From positions 1 to 34,004 of the forward strand of contig JAAYYU010000120.1 of NCBI GenBank assembly GCA_012515235.1: DNA of 34,004 nt, given 5' to 3'. The notes below the pieces were generated by a model. The model was not told the DNA's origin and made no database searches. It worked only from the letters and a program-made list of their open reading frames with translations. The DNA is from Candidatus Anammoximicrobium sp. (lineage in GTDB: Bacteria > Planctomycetota > Planctomycetia > Pirellulales > Pirellulaceae). The translations under genes were made by a program, and so were the position numbers. Below, piece after piece: positions 7,032-19,307 of this stretch. Position 1 is the stretch's first letter. Each line of letters begins with the position of its first letter.

Positions 7032-8822
7032 GTGGCGGAACCAAAGACTCGCGAGCACTGGGGTACGCGCATCGGCGTGATTCTGGCCGTAGCCGGATCG
7101 GCCGTGGGCCTGGGCAATTTTTTGCGTTTTCCGGGCACGGCGGCTCAGAACGGCGGCGGGGCGTTCATGCTGCCCTACTTCATCTCGCTGCTCGTCCTGG
7201 GCATTCCCATGTGCTGGGCGGAATGGACGATGGGCCGCTATGCCGGCGCCCGCGGCTGCAATTCGGCTCCTGCGATCTTCACCGTCATCTGGCGGCATCC
7301 GTTGGCCAAATACGCCGGAGGCTTGGCCTTGGTGATCCCGCTGGTCATCTACATGTACTACGTGCTGATTGAATCCTGGTGTCTGGGCTACGCCTTCACC
7401 TACCTGATCGGCGATGCACGGCTGGCGGAAGACCCGTCCGGGTTCTTCAGCCGGTTCGTAGGCATGGAACAAAACGGGCTGATTTACGAAGAAGACAGCG
7501 GTCATGGCACGTGGATCCTGCTGATCGTCTTCGTCATCAATTTCGCTCTGATTTACCGAGGCGTCAGCAAGGGCATCGAGAGCTTCTGCAAGGTGGCGAT
7601 GCCGCTGATGCTGACGCTGGGAGTCATCGTCCTGGTGCGCGTCTTGACGCTGGGCACGCCGGACCCGGCCAAACCGGACCAGAACGTGCTGGGCGGCCTG
7701 GGATTCATGTGGAACCCCAAGCCCGCGGCACTGCTGAACCCAGCCACCTGGCTGGCCGCTTCGGGACAGATCTTTTTCAGTCTTTCGGTCGGGTATGGGA
7801 TTATCATCAACTACGCCAGCTACCTGACGAAAAAAGACGACTTGGCGCTCAGCGGCCTGACGTCGTGCAGCATGAACGAGTTTTTCGAGGTCTGCATGGG
7901 CGGCCTGATCACGGTGCCCGCCGCATTTCTGTTTCTGGGCGTTGCCGCCACCGAATTCACCGGTTCGTCGTTCGCGTTGGGCTTTCGCGCCTTGCCCAAC
8001 GTCTTTGCCCGGATGCCGGCGGGGCAGGCGATCGGTGCGCTGTGGTTCTTTATGCTCTTCCTGGCGGCCATCACCAGCAGTATTTCGATGCTGCAGCCGG
8101 TGATTGCGTTTTTGGAGGAGGGGTTTGGTCTGAAGCGCCACGCTTCCGTCTCGATCCTCGGCGTGTTGTCCGCCCTGGGCGCTGGCTTCGTGCTCTACTT
8201 TTCCAAAGACCTGGTTGCACTCGACACCTTCGACTTCCTCGTCGGCAGCGTGCTGATTCTCGTGCTGGCTTTGGTGCAAGCGATCTTGTACGGTTGGGCC
8301 CTCGGCACGGAGCGCGGGCACCGGGAACTTCACGAAGGCGCTCACATTCGCGTGCCCCGACTGGTGCAATTCATGCTGAAGTGGGTCGTGCCGGTGTACC
8401 TGCTGGCCATCTTCGGCGGTTTCTTTTTCGTCAATATGCCCAGCCGCGACGTGTTGAAGTTCCAGCTGAGTTCCGCCGTCGGCATGAGCCAACCCGAGTC
8501 CGCCGTGCCGGAGGCCTGGCAGAACGAGTTTGCGAGCCACGAGTTGCCGTTGCCGGCAACGGCGACGGTCCGGCCCGCCGAGGGCGGCGGGTGGCGAGTC
8601 TTCGATGCGGACCAGGCTCTGCCGTACACGATCCGCGAGGCTCCAGGCGGCTTGGCCGTCTACGTCCACGAAGTCGGCTACGTGGAGAAGATCGGCAGCG
8701 ATCAGGTGGCTTTCGTCTCCCTGCTGTTCGTCATCTCGATCCTGGCCTTCCTGCTGCTGATGGTCCACATCGCTGGCCGGCGCTGGGAGGCGGAGGGACG
8801 GTTCAAAGGGCTGGAGGCGTGA
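7032..8822 (+). CDS. LeuT-like sodium:amino-acid symporter (NSS family)
   Basis: Sodium-coupled uptake of amino acids across the inner membrane. The start is the GTG at 7032, 8 bases after GAAGGAGG, giving 596 residues. The N terminus [14 protein letters not shown] and the TM1 motif [11 protein letters not shown] closely follow Aquifex LeuT. Landmarks on TM3 (YYV.IESW), TM6 ([12 protein letters not shown]), TM7 (MNEFFEV) and TM8 ([10 protein letters not shown]) are present. Against LeuT from memory, the sodium-site Asn in TM1 and TM7 and the Thr-Ser of TM8 are kept. Substrate-pocket positions Thr254, Phe259 and Ile359 read Ser, Tyr and Met. An extra segment of about 85 residues (about 470-555) separates the last two membrane helices, making it longer than LeuT. 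A small membrane partner gene follows at 8954. Confidence 0.93.
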   Translation: MAEPKTREHWGTRIGVILAVAGSAVGLGNFLRFPGTAAQNGGGAFMLPYFISLLVLGIPMCWAEWTMGRYAGARGCNSAPAIFTVIWRHPLAKYAGGLALVIPLVIYMYYVLIESWCLGYAFTYLIGDARLAEDPSGFFSRFVGMEQNGLIYEEDSGHGTWILLIVFVINFALIYRGVSKGIESFCKVAMPLMLTLGVIVLVRVLTLGTPDPAKPDQNVLGGLGFMWNPKPAALLNPATWLAASGQIFFSLSVGYGIIINYASYLTKKDDLALSGLTSCSMNEFFEVCMGGLITVPAAFLFLGVAATEFTGSSFALGFRALPNVFARMPAGQAIGALWFFMLFLAAITSSISMLQPVIAFLEEGFGLKRHASVSILGVLSALGAGFVLYFSKDLVALDTFDFLVGSVLILVLALVQAILYGWALGTERGHRELHEGAHIRVPRLVQFMLKWVVPVYLLAIFGGFFFVNMPSRDVLKFQLSSAVGMSQPESAVPEAWQNEFASHELPLPATATVRPAEGGGWRVFDADQALPYTIREAPGGLAVYVHEVGYVEKIGSDQVAFVSLLFVISILAFLLLMVHIAGRRWEAEGRFKGLEA

Positions 8823-8953
8823 TCGGCTGCCGGGAGGCTCACGCGAAAGAAGCCCGGATGGTCGAACGACGCCGGGGCCTTCCACAACGTGGGCGGTTTG
8901 GCCTGACAGACGGATGATCGGACTAACCCACATTCACGACGAGGAAACTGGCA

Positions 8954-9118
8954 ATGACGACTGGCGGTTGGGCAGTGATGATCGTATCGGTCGGGGCCGT
9001 GCTGACGTTGGCGGCGTTTTGCCTGTATCGCGTGCTGACGCTGCCCCCCGTGGACGTCACGGAACACTTGAAGGGGCCGCTGGACATCGATACCCAGGAC
9101 ACCGTGGACGCGGACTAG
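8954..9118 (+). CDS. Small single-span membrane protein, likely symporter subunit (MetS-like)
   Basis: A 54-residue gene, easily missed. AGGA at 8942-8945 is 8 bases before the ATG. Residues 6-27 form one membrane helix (WAVMIVSVGAVLTLAAFCLY), followed by a short soluble tail rich in Asp and Thr that ends at TAG 9116-9118. It lies 131 bp behind the NSS symporter on the same strand. Some bacterial NSS transporters, such as MetP of Corynebacterium, have a small partner of this size (MetS). That analogy and the position are the reasons for the call; the sequence itself is too short to prove homology. Confidence 0.65.
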   Translation: MTTGGWAVMIVSVGAVLTLAAFCLYRVLTLPPVDVTEHLKGPLDIDTQDTVDAD

Positions 9119-9164
9119 GGGCCTGTTGAAGAACGGGGGGCAGGCACCTTGCGGCAGTCATTTT

Positions 9165-9185
9165 GGCTTGGGGTTTTCCCAAGCC
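9165..9185 (+). terminator. Hairpin behind the symporter operon
   Basis: GGCTTGGG (9165-9172) and CCCAAGCC (9178-9185) form a perfect 8-bp stem with the loop GTTTT. It lies 47 bp after the small-subunit stop and just before palindromic element copy 3. No T-run follows, so termination is possible but not shown. The rest of the 304-bp gap 9119-9422 holds element copy 3 and nothing else that I recognise. Confidence 0.35.
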
Positions 9186-9199
9186 GCTGGGAGCGAAGT

Positions 9200-9296
9200 G
9201 GGGTCAGGCTTACAGAATTCAGTTTTCGCCGAGCAAAGTCGTACCATCTGGCCGGCGTTATGATCGGCGAAAACTGAATTCTGTAAGCCTGACCCC
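9200..9296 (+). repeat. Palindromic element, copy 3
   Basis: A 97-bp element with perfect 33-bp arms (9200-9232, 9264-9296) and a 31-base loop. The arm reads AGTTTTCGCC where copy 5 reads AATTTTGGCC, and both changes are matched in the opposite arm. The loop starts GCAAAGTCGT, giving plus orientation. It lies 126 bp upstream of the propeller gene start, in leader position. Confidence 0.93.
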
Positions 9297-9422
9297 AGCA
9301 CCGAAACCCGTTTGTTGCCAGGGGCGGATGGCCCGTGCCTCGACAGCGAGCGCACTCCAACAGGCACGCAGAGGAAACAGAATTGGGGCAACCGCAACAT
9401 GAGCAAGGGGAGGGTCGAATCC

Positions 9423-10586
9423 ATGTTCCGAAATCGTCTGCTGGTGAGTTCGATCGTCGCGATTGCCGTTTTGACGAGTCTTTCGGCGTTTGCTGCGGAG
9501 CCAGCGGAACCGGGCCGCGATTGGCCGTTGTTCCGCGGCGATCCGCGTTCAACCGGCGTTGCGCAGACGTCGCTGGCGGACCAACTCGCCGTGCTCTGGA
9601 AGTATCCGGTCCCCAAGGGCAGCTTCGAGGGCACGCCGGCCATCGTCGACGGCGTCGTGTATCTGGGCGACTTGGACGGAACCGTCTTCGCTCTGGAACT
9701 GGCCACGGGAAAACTGAAGTGGACGTTCAAGACCGACAGCGGTTTCATGGCGTCGCCGGCCGTGCAGCACGGGCTTTTATACCTGGGCGACATCGACGGC
9801 CGATTCCGCTGTCTGGAAACCGCCACGGGCCGGCTGGTCTGGCAGTTCGACAGCGAGGCGGAGATCGATTCGTGCGCCAACTTCTTCCGCGACACCGTGC
9901 TGTTCGGCTCTCAGGACGCCACGCTGTACTGCTTGAACGCCAAGACGGGCCAACTGGTGTGGAAGCACGCGATCGCCGACCAGATCCGCTGTACGCCGAG
10001 CGTGGTCGAGGATCGCTGTTTCGTCGCCGGCTGTGACGGCCAGTTGCACGTCATCGACTTGAACCGGGGGCAAGAAGCCGCCAGCGTCGAGATCGGCGGC
10101 CCCACGGGCGTCACGCCCGCCGTGCTTGGGGACCGAGTGTTCTTCGGCACCGAAGGCGGCGTGTTTCTGTGCATCGACTGGAAGCAGGCCAAACAGGTCT
10201 GGGCCTTCGAGGACACCAATCGCACTCAAGCCTATCGCAGTTCGCCGGCCGTCACGGAGCGCGCCGTGGTTGTCGGCAACCGCGGCCGGCAGATTCAGGC
10301 TTTCGATCCCGCCACAGGCAAGCCGTTGTGGTCCTTCGCCGCCAAGACGCGTGTGGACGCCTCGCCGGTGATCGCCGGCCAGCGCGTGTTCGCAGCCGCG
10401 GCCGACGGGCGGCTGTACACGCTGGATTTGCAGACCGGCAATCTGCTTGGGGAACACGAGGCGGGAGGAGGTTTTACGGGTTCGCCCGCCGTCGCCGCGG
10501 GCAGATTGGTCATTGCCAGCGAGGAGGGAGTTGTCTATTGTTTCGGTAAGGCCAGTGGCACGGCGAGCGCCGCCGGCGGACCTTGA
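9423..10586 (+). CDS. Secreted PQQ-like beta-propeller protein
   Basis: The ATG at 9423 is preferred over one at 9399 because GGGGAGGG lies 9 bases before it and the product then begins with a clean signal peptide (RLLVSSIVAIAVLTSL, cut after AFA). The 387-residue protein is built from eight repeats of the PQQ/Trp-docking type, with lines such as VVYLGDLDGTVFALE followed by TGKLKWTF, and LYTLDLQTGNLLG. Such propellers are found in quinoprotein dehydrogenases and in BamB-like scaffolds. No catalytic dehydrogenase residues or haem motif are visible, so a binding or scaffold role outside the cytoplasm is more likely than an enzyme. Palindromic element copy 3 lies upstream. Confidence 0.9.
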   Translation: MFRNRLLVSSIVAIAVLTSLSAFAAEPAEPGRDWPLFRGDPRSTGVAQTSLADQLAVLWKYPVPKGSFEGTPAIVDGVVYLGDLDGTVFALELATGKLKWTFKTDSGFMASPAVQHGLLYLGDIDGRFRCLETATGRLVWQFDSEAEIDSCANFFRDTVLFGSQDATLYCLNAKTGQLVWKHAIADQIRCTPSVVEDRCFVAGCDGQLHVIDLNRGQEAASVEIGGPTGVTPAVLGDRVFFGTEGGVFLCIDWKQAKQVWAFEDTNRTQAYRSSPAVTERAVVVGNRGRQIQAFDPATGKPLWSFAAKTRVDASPVIAGQRVFAAAADGRLYTLDLQTGNLLGEHEAGGGFTGSPAVAAGRLVIASEEGVVYCFGKASGTASAAGGP

Positions 10587-10704
10587 ACTCCAGGCAAGAC
10601 GTTGCGTTGGCTGAACGGCGGGGCGACGTTCGCGTGCGAGTCGCTGACTTTTTTTCGTCAACGGTGATCCGCGGCCCCCGGCCCTGGACTCGAAGACGCT
10701 ACCC

Positions 10705-11163
10705 ATGAGCACCGCGTTGATCTTCCGGATGGGCCGATACGAGGCCGAGTTCCCCACGGACCGGCAGTACGCCTGGAACCACATGTGGGCTCAGCGGCGC
10801 GGGGACGTGATCCGCTTCGGGTTTACGGCGTACGCGGTGCGGCTGTTGCAGGCGGTGTACTTTCTGGATTGGACGGTCGAGCCGGGAGTGACGTTGCAGA
10901 GGCGTCAAGAGATCGGCTCGATCGAAAGCCAGAAAGCGGAAAGCGCGTTGTTTGCGCCGATCACGGGGAACCTGGCAGCGTTGAACGAACCGCTGTTGGA
11001 CGATCCTTCCACGATCAACGCCGACAAGTACGGCGAGGGCTGGCTGCTGGAAATCCGCGGCACGGGCGACGGCTTGCTGACTCCGGAGCAGTATTTGGAG
11101 CATCTGGCCGAAGTCTGGCCGGAGGCGCAAAGGAAAATCAAGGGGCAACTGAGCGAATCATGA
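10705..11163 (+). CDS. GcvH-like lipoyl carrier protein
   Basis: A 152-residue protein of the glycine-cleavage H-protein family. The hallmark segment GSIESQKAESALFAPITG places the lipoylated Lys at residue 77, and the NADKYGEGWLLEI stretch further on also fits H-protein. The N-terminal part is unusual for GcvH, with MWAQRRGDVIRFGFTAYA in place of the usual HEWV start. No gcvT, gcvP or lipoate gene is nearby. Its stop overlaps the start of a two-cluster ferredoxin-like gene by 4 bases (ATGA), so the two products are probably made together. Lipoyl carriers of this kind also serve outside glycine cleavage, for example LbpA in sulfur oxidation with Hdr-like proteins. The substrate here is unknown. 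Confidence 0.85.
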   Translation: MSTALIFRMGRYEAEFPTDRQYAWNHMWAQRRGDVIRFGFTAYAVRLLQAVYFLDWTVEPGVTLQRRQEIGSIESQKAESALFAPITGNLAALNEPLLDDPSTINADKYGEGWLLEIRGTGDGLLTPEQYLEHLAEVWPEAQRKIKGQLSES

Positions 11164-12130
11164 CGCTGCGAGTCTCCGTGGTCCTGTCTCAGGGCCAGAC
11201 GGTCCATCCCGATCGGCAAGCTCTGGAGGCGCAACTGGCGGCCCGCTTGGCGCCGCACGACCAGTGCGACCTGCTGATCGTGCCGCACCTCTACAACCTG
11301 GACTCCGCCGGGCCCAGCCTGGCGGCTTTGCGGGAACTCAGCGGCGACCTGATCGTGCTGGCTTGGCTGTACCCTCGTGCCGCCCATTGGATTCTGGACC
11401 GGCACGGCGTCCGCGGGCGACGAGGCCGGACGGCGTGGGACGAGGACGAAACCGCGGCGGACGAAACAGGGGACGCCGGGTCCGGCAAGGGCACGGAATC
11501 CGTGGCCGCGACGCGCGAACTGCCGGACCGTACGATCTACTGCTTCGACCTCCGCCGGCATGAATCGCCGGAACCGTACCTGGAAGCCATCCGACAGATC
11601 GTCCCGGACCTCGACCGCGGCGATGGGGGCTTGGACGCCGGAGCGAGCCCCGCGGTCCGCCGCATCGACGACCAGGTGCGTCGCCGCTGGTATCCGGTGA
11701 TCGATTTCAGCCGCTGCACCAACTGCATGGAGTGCATCGACTTCTGTCTCTTCGGCGTGTACGGCGTGGACGAAGCCGAGAACCTCTTGGTCGAACTGCC
11801 GGACAACTGCCGCAAAGGTTGCCCGGCCTGCGCCCGCGTGTGTCCGGAAAACGCGATTATGTTCCCCCAGCACAAGACGCCCGCCATCGCCGGGGGAAGG
11901 CAGGAGCCGGGCGGCCTGAAGCTGGACCTGTCGACGCTGTTTGGAGCTGCGGAGAGTCTGTTGAGCGAACAGGCCATCGCGGCCCGAGAACGCGACGAAC
12001 ACTTGCTGATCGCCGGCCAGCGCCCGGTCGGCCCAGCGGACTCGGCATCCGCGTCAGACGCGGACGAGACGGCCAAGCCGCAAGATCAACTGGACGCCTT
12101 GATGGATCAACTTGACGCGATGGAACTGTA

Positions 12131-12131
<1 letters not shown>
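11160..12131 (+). CDS. Two-[4Fe-4S] ferredoxin-like protein with unknown N-terminal domain
   Basis: A 323-residue protein whose ATG overlaps the stop of the GcvH-like gene. Cys186, 189, 192 and 196 (CTNCMECIDFC), and Cys217, 221, 224 and 228 with the typical following Pro (CPACARVCPENAI), can hold two 4Fe-4S clusters. Residues 1-85 look like an alpha/beta domain (CDLLIVPHLYNLDSAGP, LSGDLIVLAWLYP) that I do not recognise. An acidic linker (about 95-125) and a second short segment lead to the ferredoxin part. The C-terminal tail is acidic and ends QLDALMDQLDAMEL. No signal peptide is present, so it should be cytoplasmic. I infer electron transfer to or from the lipoyl protein upstream. Confidence 0.8.
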
Positions 12132-12186
<55 letters not shown>

Positions 12187-12252
12187 GAAGTCCCGCGACT
12201 TGCAACCGGCATTCCGCAATTTCGGGGAAAATTTCGGGGAGCAACGACAACG

Positions 12253-13191
12253 ATGGACGCAATTCACTTGAGGGATGAAGTCAGTGGAGCCGAGGCAGCG
12301 ATTCTGCCTGGATTCGGATTCAACTGCTATCGATTTCGTGTCGTTTTCGACAATCGGCCGATCGAGGTGGTCTGGTCGGAGCCGGAGTTTGAATCCGGCC
12401 AGAAACGGGCTTCGGGCAGCGGAATTCCGCTGCTGTTTCCCTATGCCGGGCGGATTCGCGGCCAGACTTTGCGCTGGAACGGACGCCAATGGCCCTTGGA
12501 GGGCGATGACCGGCGCGGGAATGCCATTCATGGTTACGTGTTGAATCGACCGTGGCGCGTTTTGGAACAGTCCGGTTGCCGCGTGGTTGGGCAATTCCAG
12601 GCCTCGGTCGACGACCCACGGTTGCTGGACAAGTGGCCGGCCGACTTCCGCATGACGGCGACGTACGAGTTGTCTGGCGCCGCGCTGTCGTCGTCGTTCC
12701 TGATCGAAAACCCCGATGAACGTCCGCTGCCTTTCGGGTTCGGCACGCATCCTTACTTCTGCGTGCCGCTGGGGGGCCAGTTCGCTGAGGCATGCCGCGT
12801 GGAACTGCCCGTCGGCCAGCGGTGGGAGGTGGTCGAGATGCTGGCGACCGGCCGACGACTGGCGGTTGAATCTCCCGCCGCGTACCGCGCGGGCTTGCTC
12901 TTCGGGCAGATGCAATTCGACGACGCTTTTACGGATCTGCAATTCGACGGCGGACGGTGCCGTTGCGGAATCGTCGATCCGGACAGCGCGCGGCGGCTGG
13001 TTGTCGAGTTCGGCCGCGAGTTCCGCGAGTGCGTGGTCTACAATCCGCCGCACCGGCAAGCTGTCTGCATCGAGCCGCTGACCTGGTGCCCGAACGGATT
13101 TGAACTCGCCGAAGAAGGCATCGACGCCGGCGTGAAGATCCTGCCGCCGGGCGAATCGCTCCAGTGCGGCGTCTTGATGCGGGTCGAATAG
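12253..13191 (+). CDS. Aldose 1-epimerase family protein
   Basis: A 312-residue cytoplasmic protein of the galactose mutarotase-like fold, which interconverts alpha and beta anomers of free or phosphorylated sugars. The ring-opening His residues are seen in NAIHGYV (about 97) and FGTHPYF (about 170), and the general-base Glu in CIEPLTW near residue 275. An earlier in-frame start exists inside the heptamer repeat, but the ATG at 12253 is where the domain begins. No strong ribosome site precedes it. The gene has no sugar-transport or kinase partner here, so its sugar cannot be named. Confidence 0.88.
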   Translation: MDAIHLRDEVSGAEAAILPGFGFNCYRFRVVFDNRPIEVVWSEPEFESGQKRASGSGIPLLFPYAGRIRGQTLRWNGRQWPLEGDDRRGNAIHGYVLNRPWRVLEQSGCRVVGQFQASVDDPRLLDKWPADFRMTATYELSGAALSSSFLIENPDERPLPFGFGTHPYFCVPLGGQFAEACRVELPVGQRWEVVEMLATGRRLAVESPAAYRAGLLFGQMQFDDAFTDLQFDGGRCRCGIVDPDSARRLVVEFGREFRECVVYNPPHRQAVCIEPLTWCPNGFELAEEGIDAGVKILPPGESLQCGVLMRVE

Positions 13192-13244
13192 CGACGCGGT
13201 CCGGACACGCACAGCGAGCGTGCCCGCGGGGTCTTTTCGACGCG

Positions 13245-14300
13245 TCACGGCGGCTCGCAGGACTGTTCTGCGGCCAGGCCAACGGGCGTCACTCCCGGCA
13301 GATCCTCCGCGTACCAGCGGTCCAGCACGGCATTCCAATCGTGCCGCGAACGGATCTTGACAAAGGCGTCCCGCACCTGCTCGTGGTGCGGGTGCAGGGC
13401 CGAGTACTTGATGCCGAACTTTCTCATCAGCGGGCCGCAGACTTTTTCGCCGTACAGTTCTTCGGCCAGCCGGTAATGTTCCCGGATCACGTCCCGCTGT
13501 TCGTGCAGCGTCGGCGGCGGAGGCAGTCCGCGGCCGGCGGCCAATTCCCGAGCCTGTCGGAAGATCCACGGATTGCCGATGGCTCCGCGGGCCACGGTCA
13601 CGCCGTCCACGCCGGTTTGAAGCATCATCTCCAGGCAATCCGGCGCGGAGAACAAATCGCCGCTGCCCAACACCGTCCGGTTGCCCGCGTGCCGTTTCAC
13701 CTCGGCCAGGAACGCCCACTGGCTGGGCCCTTCGTAGCGTTGACGCACGGTCCGGGCGTGGACGGTCACGGCCGCCACGCCGGACTGATAGGCCCCGTCC
13801 AGGATCGCGAAGAACTTGTCCCGGCTCTCCGCCGTATCGTCGATGCCTCGCCGCATCTTGACCGTTACCGGGATGTCGGGGGGCACGGCGTCGCGGGTGC
13901 GGCGAACGATTTCCAAGGCCACCTCCGGCTGGCTCAGATGAAACCCGCCCCGCAAGCGGCCCACCACCTTTCTGACTGGGCAGCCGAAGTTGATGTCGAT
14001 CACGTCAAAGCCGGCGCTCACCAGCCGCCTTGCACCCGCGGCAAACTGCGCCGGTTCGGCTCCCATCAACTGCCCGCCCACCGGGTGCTCGTCGTCCGTC
14101 AGGTACAGGAAGTGCCGCGTCCGTCTCCTCAGTTTGACCGTCAGCAGGAATTGGTCCAGCAGCACTTCGCACAGCGCGTACGAGGCCCCCAGTCGCCGCG
14201 CGATGACGCGCATCGGCCAGTCGCTGTATCCCGACAGCGCCGCCTGGACGACGGGAAACCCGATGTGCACGTTGGCAATTCGCAGATCGGCAGGAATCAT
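13245..14300 (-). CDS. tRNA-dihydrouridine synthase (Dus family)
   Basis: A flavoenzyme that reduces uridine to dihydrouridine in the tRNA D-loop. The 351-residue protein has an FMN-binding TIM barrel (about 12-260), the catalytic Cys107 in INFGCP, VTVKMRRG, and VTVHARTVRQRYEG with the family His. The phosphate-binding stretch GVTVARGAIGNPWIF and a helical tRNA-binding C-terminal domain follow. The order and spacing best fit DusB-type enzymes. After the catalytic Cys the usual K-GA-LL stretch is replaced by GRLRGGFHLSQP, a divergent version. GGAAG 9 bases before the ATG can serve as the ribosome site. It diverges from eno and converges with the epimerase gene, 53 bp apart. Confidence 0.92.
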   Translation of the reverse strand: MIPADLRIANVHIGFPVVQAALSGYSDWPMRVIARRLGASYALCEVLLDQFLLTVKLRRRTRHFLYLTDDEHPVGGQLMGAEPAQFAAGARRLVSAGFDVIDINFGCPVRKVVGRLRGGFHLSQPEVALEIVRRTRDAVPPDIPVTVKMRRGIDDTAESRDKFFAILDGAYQSGVAAVTVHARTVRQRYEGPSQWAFLAEVKRHAGNRTVLGSGDLFSAPDCLEMMLQTGVDGVTVARGAIGNPWIFRQARELAAGRGLPPPPTLHEQRDVIREHYRLAEELYGEKVCGPLMRKFGIKYSALHPHHEQVRDAFVKIRSRHDWNAVLDRWYAEDLPGVTPVGLAAEQSCEPP

Positions 14301-14319
14301 ACTTCAGCACTTCCCGCCC

Positions 14320-14346
14320 GGTTCGCCTGTTGCGACTGGGCGAACC
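14320..14346. promoter_or_regulatory. Dyad in the dus-eno divergent region
   Basis: GGTTCGCC (14320-14327) and GGCGAACC (14339-14346) make a perfect 8-bp inverted repeat with an 11-base spacer, one to two helical turns between half-sites. It lies 20 bp upstream of the dus start and 170 bp upstream of eno. An operator is possible; there is no other evidence. The rest of the 215-bp gap shows no clear promoter boxes. Confidence 0.3.
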
Positions 14347-14404
14347 ACCTTGGCACGCGGAAACGATTCGGCCCGAGCTGGCCTGCCGCCAGGCAACCGC
14401 GTAA

Positions 14405-15799
<1,395 letters not shown>

Positions 15800-15802
15800 T
15801 TT

Positions 15803-17641
<1,839 letters not shown>

Positions 17642-17665
17642 CAATCTACGCCCTCCGCTGATAGG

Positions 17666-17694
17666 TTGACGTCAGCATTCAGCGTCGGGACTAT
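17666..17694 (+). promoter_or_regulatory. Candidate promoter before the oxidoreductase gene
   Basis: TTGACG (17666-17671) matches the -35 consensus at five of six positions and is 17 bases from GACTAT (17689-17694), a weak -10. The -35 box overlaps the perfect palindrome TGACGTCA (17667-17674), which could be an operator. The start codon at 17719 is only 24 bp beyond the -10 box, so the leader would be short. Confidence 0.35.
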
Positions 17695-17718
17695 CAAGAG
17701 GATCAAGCGGAGCACGCC

Positions 17719-19083
17719 ATGCGAAACGTCGAGAAGCAACCGTCGAACCGTCGTGAATTCCTGAAGCATACGGGCCGCGCGGCGGCTGCGTCGATCGTCG
17801 CTGCGGCGGCCGTCCCGCACGTCCACGCGGCGGAAGACAATACCATCCGCCTGGCCCTGGTCGGCTGCGGCGGCCGCGGCACCGGGGCGGCCGCTGACGC
17901 CTTGTCGTCCTCTCAAGGTCCGACGCAACTGGTCGCCCTGGCCGACGTGTTCCCGCGGCGGCTGGCGGCAAGCTACGCCAACCTCGCACGCGTTTTTGCC
18001 AAGCAGATCGACGTACCGGAGGATCGCCGGTTCATCGGCTTCGACGCCTATCGCCAGGCGATCGACTGCCTGCGGCCGGGCGACGTCGTCATCCTCACCA
18101 CGCCCTGTGCCTTCCGCTCGGTCCACTTCAGCTATGCCATCGAAAAGGGCGTCAACGTGTTCATGGAGAAGCCGACGACCGTCGACGGTCCCAGCACGCG
18201 CAAGATGCTGGCCTTGGCGGACCGATCGGCGCAAAAGAACTTAAAGGTGGGCGTCGGCCTGATGTGCCGCCACTGCCGGGCCCGCTGGGAATTGCTGGAC
18301 CGCATCCGGGACGGCCAGATCGGCGAAATCACCTTGCTGAAGACCTATCGGCTGGTCGGGCCTGCCGGTTTCTGCGGTCCCAAACCGCCGGACACGAGCG
18401 AATTGCTCTATCAAGTCCAGCACTATTTGAGCTTCATGTGGGCCAGCGGCGGATTGGTGCACGACTATACGAGCCACAACATCGACGAGTGCTGCTGGAT
18501 GAAAGGCGCCTGGCCCGTGCGGGCGCAAGGCTCCGGCGGCCGCTGTCACCGCGGCGGCGCTGTGGATCAGAACTTCGATCATTACTCAGTGGAATTCACT
18601 TTTGCCGACGGCACCAACCTGTTCATGAACGCCCGGAACATGGCCGGCTGTTACGACGAGTTCGCCAGTTACGCCCACGGCACGAAGGGCTCGGCCGTGA
18701 TCTCAACCTTTATGCACACGCCGGCCAAGTGTCGCATCTACAAGGGGCATCAGTTCGTCGACAGCGACCTGGCTTGGGCCTTCCCCCAGCCGGAGCCGAA
18801 TCCTTACAAGCTCGAATGGGACGACCTGCTCGAAGCGATCCGGCAGGACAAGCCGTTCAACGAAGCGAAACGCGGCGCCGAGGCCAGCCTGGTGCAGATC
18901 ATGGGCCGCATGGCCGTCCACACGGGCCGCGTGGTCACGTGGGACGAGGCCCTCAACCACGAAGTCGAATTCGCTCCCGGCTTGGACAAACTCACGATGG
19001 ATTCTCCCGCCCCGCTGCCCTTGCGGCCCGACGGCACGTACCCGCAGCCGCAGCCCGGCGTGATTACCAAACAGGAGTACTGA
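17719..19083 (+). CDS. Tat-exported Gfo/Idh/MocA family oxidoreductase
   Basis: A 454-residue NAD(P)-dependent sugar oxidoreductase-like protein. The N terminus has a twin-arginine signal (SNRREFLKHTGR followed by an Ala-rich segment, cut near VHAAE), so it should be exported folded with its cofactor. The Rossmann motif VGCGGRGTG begins at about residue 48. The family motif MEKPTTVDGPS, with the conserved Lys, is near residue 152, and an HDYTSHNIDECCW stretch follows in the C-terminal beta domain. Exported members of this family are abundant in planctomycetes; their substrates are mostly unknown, though some relatives are glycosidases or sugar dehydrogenases. Confidence 0.92.
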   Translation: MRNVEKQPSNRREFLKHTGRAAAASIVAAAAVPHVHAAEDNTIRLALVGCGGRGTGAAADALSSSQGPTQLVALADVFPRRLAASYANLARVFAKQIDVPEDRRFIGFDAYRQAIDCLRPGDVVILTTPCAFRSVHFSYAIEKGVNVFMEKPTTVDGPSTRKMLALADRSAQKNLKVGVGLMCRHCRARWELLDRIRDGQIGEITLLKTYRLVGPAGFCGPKPPDTSELLYQVQHYLSFMWASGGLVHDYTSHNIDECCWMKGAWPVRAQGSGGRCHRGGAVDQNFDHYSVEFTFADGTNLFMNARNMAGCYDEFASYAHGTKGSAVISTFMHTPAKCRIYKGHQFVDSDLAWAFPQPEPNPYKLEWDDLLEAIRQDKPFNEAKRGAEASLVQIMGRMAVHTGRVVTWDEALNHEVEFAPGLDKLTMDSPAPLPLRPDGTYPQPQPGVITKQEY

Positions 19084-19307
19084 GCGCGCGGAGCCGGCGA
19101 CTTGGACCAGGCCACGGCGTCGCGAGGCCGTGCCGATCCGGGCTCGGAATCCGCCGCCGTCCGCACGCTCGGACCGCCGCGGTCTGCGGAGGCAGCCGTC
19201 GCAGGTTGGGCCTCCGTCCGCCGCAGGCCAGACCGAGGCCCGGCCTGGAAACGGCCGCGCAGGAAAACCGGACATCGGGAACCGCCAATCAAGAAAGGCC
19301 CTGCCCC

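Noticed and set aside
14320..14346. The GGTTCG sequence as a tRNA T-loop
   Set aside because: No cloverleaf can be built around it; it is better read as a simple dyad.
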